Below, one piece after another: positions 19,096 through 27,532 of a stretch of DNA of 64,000 nucleotides (positions are counted from its first letter, which is position 1; each line of letters opens with the position of its first letter). Origin of the DNA: Thermoplasmata archaeon (GTDB lineage Archaea; Thermoplasmatota; Thermoplasmata; Lutacidiplasmatales; UBA184); contig JAKIWI010000002.1 in assembly GCA_022750115.1 (NCBI GenBank), forward strand, positions 235,221 to 299,220, written 5' to 3'. Under the pieces are notes generated by a model that was not told where the DNA came from, did no database searches, and saw nothing but the letters and a program-made list of their open reading frames with translations. The position numbers and the translations under genes were made by a program.

Positions 19096-21648
19096 ATGAC
19101 GGCGGTTGCGTCCCCGCGAACGCCCGTGGCCGCCCCGCCCGCGCCGGCGCCGGCGGCAGCGCCCCCGGCGGCTGCGCCCCCGGCGGTGCCGGTTCGAGTC
19201 GCTGCACGCGCGCCCGCCCGCCGGCGCGGACGCCTCCACCGAATTGAGGGCGCGCTGTTTCCGGTTCGGGGGAGCGAGCATCAGAATCCTCAGGGAGTCC
19301 CCGAGCCCGGCAAGCCCGAGCTCCTCGCGTACCTGGTCTCCCTCGCGATCGGGGCGATCGGCGCGATCGCCATCCTGATCGCGATGGCCCCCTACGCCCT
19401 GCCGTCGGGCGGCGACCCGGGAGAATGGATCACCTCGTCCTATCCGTACGTGGGATTGCCGTACCCGACGTGGATCGTGCCGGGGCAGTATCCGCCCCTC
19501 TTGTTCCCCCTGCTGGGGAGCCTGGTTCGACTGCTCGGCCCGGTCCAGGCCGGTCGCGGCTTCGTCGTGCTGATGGCGATCCTCCTCGGACTCAGCTCGT
19601 ACTTCCTCGCCCGGTCGGTCGTCCGCTCGCGCTCGGTCGCCCTCGCCGCCGAGGGATTCGTCGTCCTGAGCCCCACGCTGATCCAGATGTTCTTCTGGGG
19701 CGGCTACCCGAACCTGCTCGGGTTGGTGTTCTTCAACCTGAGCTTGGGATTCTTCCTGCGGTTCGTCCGCTCCGCCCAGCCCACCCACGCCTTCCTGTTC
19801 TGGGTCGCGACCGCCGCGACCGTCCTCACGCACTCGCTCGTCGCCACGATCCTCGGCGGCACTCTCCTCGTCGTCTTCGTGTTCGTCGTCTGGCAGCGCT
19901 GGCTGCCCCGGACGTTCTACCGAAGTCGGGCCGCGCTCGCCGGCCTGGGGGTGTTCGTCGCCTCGGTCGGGGGGTTCTACCTGCTGACGCGCTTGGCCGG
20001 CGTTCCCCACCCGCAGTACCTGCAGACGAGCGCGTTCGCCTACGTGAAGAGCGGGATCGTCGGGATCTACTCCGTCATCGTCAACCCGTACGTCCCCGGA
20101 TTCCGCCCGAGCGTGGTGGAGGCGGAGATCGCCTCGTTCGTCATCGCCGGGCTCATCCTGTTCGTCCTCGTCGGTCTCCGACTGCTCGCGCCGGCGCGGC
20201 TCACACTCGGGCTCCTGCTCGTTCTCGCGATGTTCGGGACCGTCATCGGCGGGGCGATCGTCGGCTGGGAGCTGTCCGTCGTGACGGACTACCTACGGTT
20301 CGGCTACTTCCTCGTCGTGCCGCTCGGCCTCGGCCTCGCCCTGATCGTCGACGAACTCGTCCATGCGTCGCCGAGATGGTTCGCGAACTCCCGTCGGGAA
20401 CTCCGGCACACCAGCCGGGCCGCGGTCGGCGCGGCGCCGAGCGTGGAAAAGCTTCCTCCGCTCCATCCGCCGAGCGGGCCGGGACGATGGACCACCTTCG
20501 GCATCGCCGCGTTCGCCATTTTCATCGTCGCGCTGGTGCTGAGCGCGGGACTCGTGACGTACCCGAGCCTCGCGACGCAGGAGCAGCTCTACTCCGCCTC
20601 GTTCCACGACACGTCGTTCCTCTCGGCCCTGCACGACATCCGCGACTCGGGGGTTGCGGGGAACGTCTTTACGGTCGGGGGCGCCGCGAAGTGGACGCGC
20701 GCGATCCTCGACCGGAACGCCTACACGCCCTTCATCGCGACGCGCTATACCTTCGACCCGACGCACCTCGACTACGAGGAACTCGCCTACTTCGCGATGG
20801 TCGCGCACGACACCGTCACGAACAGCCTCGTGGCCGCGACGATCGCCGGGGCGAACGCGACGTTCGACAACGTCACGCCCGACTATCAGGCGTCGTACTT
20901 CGGCGTGTTCACGCCGGTCGCGACGATCCTTCCGCAGATTTTCAACGTCTCGGTCTCGAACCGAACGACGACGCTCATCGAGTCGGTCACGGGGAACCCG
21001 CACATCCTTCCTCCCACGGATGGTCGGCCGGATATGACCCTCGTCTACCCCGAGACGGGGTTCAACCTCTCCATCGGCATCTCGCTCGCCACGGGACTCC
21101 CGACGGCCCAGTACACCATCCAGGTCATCGCCGCCCCGGGATGGATCGTCCAATCGCTCCGCGGAAACGTGACCGGTCCCTCGGTCGGGATCGGGGCGAC
21201 GACGTTCCGGCTGGGGGCGACCGCGGGCGACGACCTTCTCAACCCGGCGGGTCTTTCGGGGGGGCTCCTCACCTACCTGAACGCGACGCCGGCGAACGTG
21301 TTCGACACGCACCCGCAGCTGTCCAACCACCAGGCGCTCGTCTCGCGCCAGGGGTTTCTCGTCTACGGAGGGCCGCGCGGCACGTCGGTGCTCAACCTGA
21401 CGTTGACGTTCACGACGCCCGGGGCGCAGAACCTGGTCAACAACCTCCCGCCGTTCGTCGACACACCCGACGTCTGGCAGAACTGGTCGATCCGGTTCGT
21501 GCTCCTGACGAACCAATCGCAGTTCCTCAGCAACCACCCGAGCGCGATCTTCTGGGATGTCCCCTATCTCGAAGGAGAGTTCGGCGCGAAGGTCCTCAGC
21601 GTCGAGGGGAGCTGGACCGTGCTCCTCCTCCCGGCGAGCGAGAGCTGA
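19096..21648 (+). CDS. Polytopic GT-C-like/PTPS_related-like membrane protein (paralog B)
   Basis: 850 aa; SGGDPGEW, FFWGGYPNLLGLVFFNLSLGF, VVTDYLRFGYFLVVPLG; C-terminus YLEGEFGAKVLSVEGSWTVLLLPASES closely matches paralog A (YLEGEFGARVLGTSGTWTVLLLPGAG). Confidence 0.75.
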   Translation: MTAVASPRTPVAAPPAPAPAAAPPAAAPPAVPVRVAARAPARRRGRLHRIEGALFPVRGSEHQNPQGVPEPGKPELLAYLVSLAIGAIGAIAILIAMAPYALPSGGDPGEWITSSYPYVGLPYPTWIVPGQYPPLLFPLLGSLVRLLGPVQAGRGFVVLMAILLGLSSYFLARSVVRSRSVALAAEGFVVLSPTLIQMFFWGGYPNLLGLVFFNLSLGFFLRFVRSAQPTHAFLFWVATAATVLTHSLVATILGGTLLVVFVFVVWQRWLPRTFYRSRAALAGLGVFVASVGGFYLLTRLAGVPHPQYLQTSAFAYVKSGIVGIYSVIVNPYVPGFRPSVVEAEIASFVIAGLILFVLVGLRLLAPARLTLGLLLVLAMFGTVIGGAIVGWELSVVTDYLRFGYFLVVPLGLGLALIVDELVHASPRWFANSRRELRHTSRAAVGAAPSVEKLPPLHPPSGPGRWTTFGIAAFAIFIVALVLSAGLVTYPSLATQEQLYSASFHDTSFLSALHDIRDSGVAGNVFTVGGAAKWTRAILDRNAYTPFIATRYTFDPTHLDYEELAYFAMVAHDTVTNSLVAATIAGANATFDNVTPDYQASYFGVFTPVATILPQIFNVSVSNRTTTLIESVTGNPHILPPTDGRPDMTLVYPETGFNLSIGISLATGLPTAQYTIQVIAAPGWIVQSLRGNVTGPSVGIGATTFRLGATAGDDLLNPAGLSGGLLTYLNATPANVFDTHPQLSNHQALVSRQGFLVYGGPRGTSVLNLTLTFTTPGAQNLVNNLPPFVDTPDVWQNWSIRFVLLTNQSQFLSNHPSAIFWDVPYLEGEFGAKVLSVEGSWTVLLLPASES

Positions 21649-21650
21649 CC

Positions 21651-21670
21651 TCGGCGGGTTCCCCCGCCGA
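21651..21670. terminator. Perfect 8-bp stem/4-nt loop hairpin between convergent genes
   Basis: tcggcggg-ttcc-cccgccga located between stops at 21648 (+) and 21679 (-). Confidence 0.4.
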
Positions 21671-21678
21671 CGAATTCG

Positions 21679-24045
21679 CTACGGTCCCTGGAGGACGATC
21701 CACTCCGTGTTGGAGTAGACGGTCACGAAGTGGAACGTCGTCGCGAGGAAATCGACCGTCTGGGTGTAGGCGACGGTCGCCGGTAGGAACAGGAACCGGA
21801 TCGAGAGCGCCTCCAGGAACCCGCTCGTGTCGAGAACGCTGGGCAGGACGACCGCCGGGTTCGACGCCGACGGGACCGTCAGGGCGATCGAGAACGAGAG
21901 CGGGGCGACGGGGTTCGGATTCGCGAACCCGTAGGCGAGGGTGCCGGATCCGTTCGTGACGTTCGTGCTCTCGCTCCGGGGCGCGGGCGAAGTGGCGCCG
22001 GTGAGGTCCACCGTCGCGTTGGACGGAAGCGCTCCCAGGTGGGTGGAGACGTCCCATCCGATCTTCCCCGCCGAGCTCGTAAGGCTCGTGACCGACCCGA
22101 TGTGAAGGGCGGCGACGCGGGTCGGCGGTGAGGCGAGCGTCAGGTTGAACCCGAGCACGCTCGCCCCGGCCGAGGGCGTGACGGTGTAGTTCACCCAGAG
22201 CGTCGGCGAGCCGATCGCGAGTGTCGTCGTCTGGACGGTGGTCGCACACGCGTTCGTCTCCCGGACCTGTCCGGCGCCGCTCGGTGTCGGCACCTCGAGC
22301 GTGGGCGGAGCTCCGGAGCTCGCGGGCGACCAGCCAGTGCATGTCCCGCCGGTGGCGTCCACCATCTCCGACGCCGGGAGGACCCGCAGCATCGGCACCG
22401 GCACGCCGAGCACGAGCGCGGAGACCATCGGCGCCTGGCTGACGGACGTCGTGGCGTACCCCGAGTAGGAGGCGACGAGCAGGTTGTTCGTGACTCCCGA
22501 GGCGCTGTTCATCGCGAAGTACGCCTCCTGGGCGTCCGCGATCTGCCAGTTCTCGTAGAGGAGCCACGTCGGACCAGGGTCGAAGGCGCCGCGGTCCGTG
22601 AGCGCTTCGATCCACCGGGCGGTCCCTTCGACGGTGAGTACGGAGCCCCCGGTCGGGTTCGTCGAGAGGTAGGAGGCAGCCGCGAGGAACGATGCGTCGT
22701 GGGTCGAGCCCGCGTCGCCGTGCTCGGCGAGCGCGACCGTCGGGATCGTCACGTTCACCAGGAGAGCGGCCAGGCCGAGCACGACGATGCCGACCGCGAG
22801 GAGGCGGAACGGAGCGGGCCGCAGCAAGCGGAACCGGGAAAGCGGGACCGCCGGGGTCGGGGTGGGATCGGCCGCGGCCGGCATCGCCACGAGCGCCCGG
22901 GGCAACAGCGCCTCGAGGCTCGTGATCGCGAGGAGCGAGAGGGGGAGGGGGAGGAAGTAGACGAAGCGCGTGTAATCGGTCGCGACGTGGGCGAAGTAGC
23001 CCCCGACGGGCGCGAGCAGTACGACGCCCGACCACGCTCCCGCGACCAGGGACGGAGTCCCCCACCGGTCGGGGCGGCGCGCCGCGGCCCAAGCGACGAA
23101 CAGGAGGACCCCGACGCCGGCGACGCCGAGGATCGCGGCCGCCGCGCGCGCCGAGAGGTCGAGCTCGGGGCCCATCGGGAAGAACGCGGGCGACTTCGTG
23201 AGCGGGACGAACACGGTGCCGAGCCCGGAGAGGGTGAACGCGGGCGGGTCGGCGTAGAGGTAGTTGATGCGCGGGATGCCGAGCGCGTTGAGCGCCTCGC
23301 TGTAGACCGCGTCCGTCACGATGACGATCGCGAGCCCGGCGAGCAGCCCCCGCGCGAGGACCGAGCGCCACGGCAGCCGCCGGAGCGCGATCGACCCGAC
23401 GAAGGCGAGGACGACCGTCGCGACCAGGAGGTCGAACGTCAGCGTGTGGGCGAGGTAGGTCAACGCGACGAACCCGCCGAGGGCGACGCCCCGCCACGTC
23501 CCCGGACGCCGAAGGTACAGCACGAGCGTCGCGATGGCGAGGTCGAACAGACAGAACGCGAGGAAGTTCGGATAGCCACCCCAGAACAGCATCGAAATGA
23601 CCGTGCCGTTCAACAGGCCGAGCCCGACGAGGGCGACCCGGAACTCGGTCCGCGCGATCGTTGCTCGGGCGAGGTACCAGAGGCTCAGGCCGTAGGCGCC
23701 GAGGACGAGGCCGCCGAACGCGAACCCCGTTTGGAGGGGCGAACCCGTCGCGAGCCGGAGCGCGCCGAGGATCGGGAACAGGAGCGGAGGATAGAGGAAC
23801 GGAGACCCGACGGCGTAGGCGGGCGGGTGGGCGAGGCCGACCCAGCCGTACGAGCGCTGAATCCAGTCGCCCGGGTCGACGCCCGGAGGGACCGGGAAGA
23901 ACGCGTAGTAGTACTCGAGGACGCCGACGGCGACGACGAGGAGGGTCAGGACCGCCGCGGTCTCGAGCGGGTCGGGCCAACGCGGGAGGTGCGGGGAGGG
24001 TTCGGACGGGGCGGTCCCCTCCACGAGGCGGGCGACCCCGCGCAC
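21679..24045 (-). CDS. Polytopic GT-C-like/PTPS_related-like membrane protein (paralog C)
   Basis: 788 aa; GVDPGDW, LFWGGYPNFLAFCLFDLAIA, VATDYTRFVYFLPLPLS; same architecture as paralogs A and B. Confidence 0.7.
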   Translation of the reverse strand: MRGVARLVEGTAPSEPSPHLPRWPDPLETAAVLTLLVVAVGVLEYYYAFFPVPPGVDPGDWIQRSYGWVGLAHPPAYAVGSPFLYPPLLFPILGALRLATGSPLQTGFAFGGLVLGAYGLSLWYLARATIARTEFRVALVGLGLLNGTVISMLFWGGYPNFLAFCLFDLAIATLVLYLRRPGTWRGVALGGFVALTYLAHTLTFDLLVATVVLAFVGSIALRRLPWRSVLARGLLAGLAIVIVTDAVYSEALNALGIPRINYLYADPPAFTLSGLGTVFVPLTKSPAFFPMGPELDLSARAAAAILGVAGVGVLLFVAWAAARRPDRWGTPSLVAGAWSGVVLLAPVGGYFAHVATDYTRFVYFLPLPLSLLAITSLEALLPRALVAMPAAADPTPTPAVPLSRFRLLRPAPFRLLAVGIVVLGLAALLVNVTIPTVALAEHGDAGSTHDASFLAAASYLSTNPTGGSVLTVEGTARWIEALTDRGAFDPGPTWLLYENWQIADAQEAYFAMNSASGVTNNLLVASYSGYATTSVSQAPMVSALVLGVPVPMLRVLPASEMVDATGGTCTGWSPASSGAPPTLEVPTPSGAGQVRETNACATTVQTTTLAIGSPTLWVNYTVTPSAGASVLGFNLTLASPPTRVAALHIGSVTSLTSSAGKIGWDVSTHLGALPSNATVDLTGATSPAPRSESTNVTNGSGTLAYGFANPNPVAPLSFSIALTVPSASNPAVVLPSVLDTSGFLEALSIRFLFLPATVAYTQTVDFLATTFHFVTVYSNTEWIVLQGP

Positions 24046-24073
24046 GTCACTTGAGGTTTGCTCGGCCGTCGCA

Positions 24074-24610
24074 CTACGCCGACCAGGTCCCGTGCGCGTC
24101 GAGATTCGCCCACTCGACTCCCGACGGGCTCCACACGACGAGGTCGAGCGCCTGACCGGCGTACGACGTGAGGTCGATCTGGAACGAGCCGCCGGTCGAG
24201 AGGCTGCAGCCCGTCCCCGTGACGTTCGTGCACCAGATCGGCGTGAGGTTCTGGGGCGACGGCACTCCGGTGAGTTGGTCGGCGCTGAGGACCTCGAGGT
24301 AGACGCCGGTGCATCCGCCGGGCGCCGACAATTGGCATGCCGAGATGCTGAGCGTGGCCGATACCGACGCGGAGCTCACGGTCCCGGCGCCGTCCTCGTC
24401 GGACTGGGAGTCGGGCGCGAGCTGGAACGGGAAGACGACCGCGCTCGCGATCCCCGGCTCCACTTGGAGGTCGGTGGCGTGGGCGACCGGAAGATTCGGC
24501 GGCGCGACCCCCGGGGCGGTGAGCATCGCGAGCCACGCCGTGGCCACGAGCGCGGCGGCGGCCGCGACGGCGAAGATCAGGATTCGTTGCCGGCGCGGCC
24601 GAATGGTCAT
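24074..24610 (-). CDS. Small secreted/anchored protein of unknown function
   Basis: ORF trimmed to MTIRPRRQRILIFAVAAAAALVATAWLAML (ATG at 24610, GGAG about 9 nt upstream); 28 nt gap to same-strand paralog C. Confidence 0.55.
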   Translation of the reverse strand: MTIRPRRQRILIFAVAAAAALVATAWLAMLTAPGVAPPNLPVAHATDLQVEPGIASAVVFPFQLAPDSQSDEDGAGTVSSASVSATLSISACQLSAPGGCTGVYLEVLSADQLTGVPSPQNLTPIWCTNVTGTGCSLSTGGSFQIDLTSYAGQALDLVVWSPSGVEWANLDAHGTWSA

Positions 24611-24685
24611 CGAAGTCTCCGTGCTGCGGCGATGCCTGCGTTCCGCGCGGGCGGGCGGCTCGCCGCCCCTCCAGGAGCCGCGACT

Positions 24686-24695
24686 CGATATATCG
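24686..24695. promoter_or_regulatory. Palindromic TATA-like element cgatatatcg in divergent intergenic region
   Basis: Perfect palindrome, strongly AT-rich against the background, between divergent genes at 24610 (-) and ~24784/24910 (+). Confidence 0.4.
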
Positions 24696-24783
24696 TCCCT
24701 CTCGCGCGCCCCGTGCCGTCGGAGTCGGCGCATCGCAGAGGCCGAGGCGATTCCGCGCTCACGTCAGCCTCATTACCGTCGGT

Positions 24784-26433
24784 GTGCCAGAGCCGACGGA
24801 GAGGCGTTCGGTTGGACGGTTCGGCAACCCAAACCCTCGGCCTTCCAGGTCCGGCCAGTCGAAGCGCCGCAGAATCCGGCTCGCGACTCCCGCCGCGAGG
24901 ACGCCGATCGTGAGCGCCCCTCGGGCACCCGATGTCCTCGTGGTGGTCCTCGACTGCGGACGCGCCGACGACTTCCCCGGTGGGTCGCACGCCGTCACGA
25001 ACATGCCGTTCGCCGACCGCCTGCGGCGGGAGAGCCTCTGGTTCCCCCGCGCCGTCACCCCGGCGCCGTGGACGGTCCCGTCGCACGCCAGCCTCTACAC
25101 CGGCCTCTACCCATGGGAGCACGGCGCCCACGCGAAGGGGACGCTGAAGCTCGCCGAGGGGATCCCGAGGCTCCCGGCGATCCTGCACCAGCGGGGCTAC
25201 CGGACGTTCTCGCTCTCGGCCAATCACCTGCTCTCCCCGAACCTCGGTTTTTCCGACGGATTCGACCGGCTCGCGTGGGCTGGCTGGTGGGAGCCGTACT
25301 ACCGCACCACCGGCACCGGCCGCCCACCGCACTCGGTGGGGGATGCCGGGGATTCCGGTGGGGTAGGGCTGGACCGGATCCAGCACGGGGCCGCGTGGCA
25401 AGCGGTGAAACTGACGTCCCGGATCGTCTACCGGTTCCCGTTCGTCACCGATGCCGCGGGCCGACTCACCCAGCAGCTCCGTTTCCCCACCCAACCCGAG
25501 CAGCCCGGCGTCGCCTCATGGGTCGAGCCGACGCTCGACCGCTGGCTGCGCGACACACCGGCCGATCAACCGACCTTCACCTTCGTCAACCTGCTCGAGA
25601 CCCACGAGCCCTACTACCCGACGGCCCGATGGGGCGAGGGTGCGCGGCGCTGGTTCCGAGCGGCCCGCACCCGGCAGGACCACATCGCCTGGCTCGCCGG
25701 CGCTTGGCGGCCGACGGCGGACGACTACCGGAGGCTCCACGAACTGTGCCGCGACATGCTCTCCCAGGCCGATCGCCGGCTCGCATCGATCGCCGAGGTG
25801 CTGAAGCGCCACGACCGCTGGGACGACACCACCGTGGTGGTCACCAGCGACCACGGCCAAGCGTTCGGAGAGCACGACCTCCTGTTCCACATGCTCCGTC
25901 TCGAGGAGCCGCTCGTTCGGATCCCCTTGTGGGTTCGACGGCCTCGCCGCCCGGAGCTGACCGGACCCGCCACGGGCTGGGCCAGCCTGGTCGACGTCGC
26001 TCCGACCCTCCTCGAGGATTCGGGAGGGACCGGCGGGTTCGTCTCGTCGGGCCTGCCGCTCGGCCATCTGCGGGACCATGAGCGGGACGTCCCGGTGCTG
26101 ACCGCCGCCGACGGGCTCGTCTGGAAGACGATCATCCCCGAGCACGAGCGCGGGCGCGTCTCGGAGCAGCGGAAGCGGGCGTTCGACCGGGTCCTCGTGG
26201 CGGCGTACAGCGGCGACACGAAGGTCGTCTACGACGCGGCCGACGACCGGGTGCGCGCGTTCGACATCGAATCCGACCCGGGCGAGCTCCGGGACCTGTG
26301 GCCGGAGCGGTCGACCGCGCTCTCGGCCCTCGCGGCGGAGGCGAAGTCGGTGGCCGGGCGGATGCTGCACGGCCCCGAGGCGCCGATCCCGGATGACGTC
26401 GAGGAGCGCCTGCGGTCGTGGGGTTACATCTAG
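24784..26433 (+). CDS. Sulfatase-fold protein (alkaline phosphatase superfamily), Thr nucleophile variant; start may be GTG at 24910
   Basis: PDVLVVVLDCGRADDFPGG, PWTVPSHASLYTGLYPWEHG, VVTSDHGQAFGEHD, VEERLRSWGYI; start at 24910 would give about 507 aa, matching the 503-aa paralog. Confidence 0.85.
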   Translation: MPEPTERRSVGRFGNPNPRPSRSGQSKRRRIRLATPAARTPIVSAPRAPDVLVVVLDCGRADDFPGGSHAVTNMPFADRLRRESLWFPRAVTPAPWTVPSHASLYTGLYPWEHGAHAKGTLKLAEGIPRLPAILHQRGYRTFSLSANHLLSPNLGFSDGFDRLAWAGWWEPYYRTTGTGRPPHSVGDAGDSGGVGLDRIQHGAAWQAVKLTSRIVYRFPFVTDAAGRLTQQLRFPTQPEQPGVASWVEPTLDRWLRDTPADQPTFTFVNLLETHEPYYPTARWGEGARRWFRAARTRQDHIAWLAGAWRPTADDYRRLHELCRDMLSQADRRLASIAEVLKRHDRWDDTTVVVTSDHGQAFGEHDLLFHMLRLEEPLVRIPLWVRRPRRPELTGPATGWASLVDVAPTLLEDSGGTGGFVSSGLPLGHLRDHERDVPVLTAADGLVWKTIIPEHERGRVSEQRKRAFDRVLVAAYSGDTKVVYDAADDRVRAFDIESDPGELRDLWPERSTALSALAAEAKSVAGRMLHGPEAPIPDDVEERLRSWGYI

Positions 26434-26515
26434 CGACCCCCCACGGGCCGTCGCTCCCCCGCGGAGGTCCCGATACAGGACAACACGTATTACCCCCTCC
26501 GAATAGCGACGTCCG

Positions 26516-27448
26516 GTGATGCGCATTCGGCGGGCGACCGGGGTCTTGTTCGCGGTGCTCGTCGCCGCCGGATTCATTCTCACGGCGTGGGGTTCGGCGG
26601 GGCTCGCGACTCGGCCGGCCACGGCCCTTGGCGCCCTAGCGCCCACGACGGCGCCGTCGTTCCCGACGCCGATCCGCCACGTATTCGTCCTGATGTTCGA
26701 GAACACCGAGCTCGGTGATGCGATGCGGAACGGCTCGTACGAGCGCTACCTCGCCAGTCACTACTCGTTCGCGGGCCAGTACTATTCGCTCGAACACTAC
26801 TCGTTGCCGAACTACCTCGCCGTGACCTCCGGCACCCCGACGAACCTGTTCCAGGTCGAGAACGTCACGAACCTCGCCGACCTGCTCGGCACCGCCGGAC
26901 TCACCTGGAAGGGGGAGGAGGAGAGCATGCCGCATGCGTGCGATTCGGTCGACAGCGGCGGCTACGACCACTTCCACGACCCGTGGGTGATGTACGGCGA
27001 CCTCGTGAACCGCCCGACGCGCTGCGCGAGCCACGTCGTCAACTTCACCGCGTTGAACTCGTCCCAGTCCTCCGGCGTCTACCCCAACTACAACCTCGTC
27101 GTCCCCAACCGCACCCACGACGGCCACGACACGAACGCGAGCGTCGCCGACAGCTGGCTTCGCTCGTTCCTCTCGCCGCTCGTCAACGCCTCCATCTTCC
27201 GGACGTCGGTGTTCTTCATCACCTACGACGAGGGAACCACCAACCTCGGGGAGAGCAACTCGACCACCGGCGGGGGCCACGTCTACTTCGCCGCGGTCTC
27301 GCCGTACTCGATCACGGGATTCAACTCGACCCAGCAGTACTCCGATTACAACGTCCTCACAACGACCGAGTGGTTGCTCGGTCTGGGGCACACGGGCCAC
27401 CACGACAATTGGGCGACCTACCCGCCGATGAAGGACCTTTTCACGTAG
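26516..27448 (+). CDS. Secreted phosphoesterase family protein (phospholipase C/acid phosphatase-like)
   Basis: 310 aa; signal peptide; HVFVLMFENTELGDAM, YYSLEHYSLPNYLAVTSG, FFITYDEGTTN. Confidence 0.75.
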   Translation: MMRIRRATGVLFAVLVAAGFILTAWGSAGLATRPATALGALAPTTAPSFPTPIRHVFVLMFENTELGDAMRNGSYERYLASHYSFAGQYYSLEHYSLPNYLAVTSGTPTNLFQVENVTNLADLLGTAGLTWKGEEESMPHACDSVDSGGYDHFHDPWVMYGDLVNRPTRCASHVVNFTALNSSQSSGVYPNYNLVVPNRTHDGHDTNASVADSWLRSFLSPLVNASIFRTSVFFITYDEGTTNLGESNSTTGGGHVYFAAVSPYSITGFNSTQQYSDYNVLTTTEWLLGLGHTGHHDNWATYPPMKDLFT

Positions 27449-27532
27449 ACCCGCACGACGGGAACGTAGCGGAAGATCCGGGGGCAGTCGCCCGGACGGT
27501 CGACCCCAACTCGGGCAAACTTCTGTGGTAGC

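Noticed and set aside
19130-19200. gcgccggcg/gcccccggcggc repetitive run
   Set aside because: Codes for the Ala/Pro-rich cytoplasmic N-terminus of GT-C paralog B; simple low complexity.
19425-21959. 844-aa plus-strand ORF
   Set aside because: Alternate frame of GT-C paralog B; no motifs and Arg-rich.
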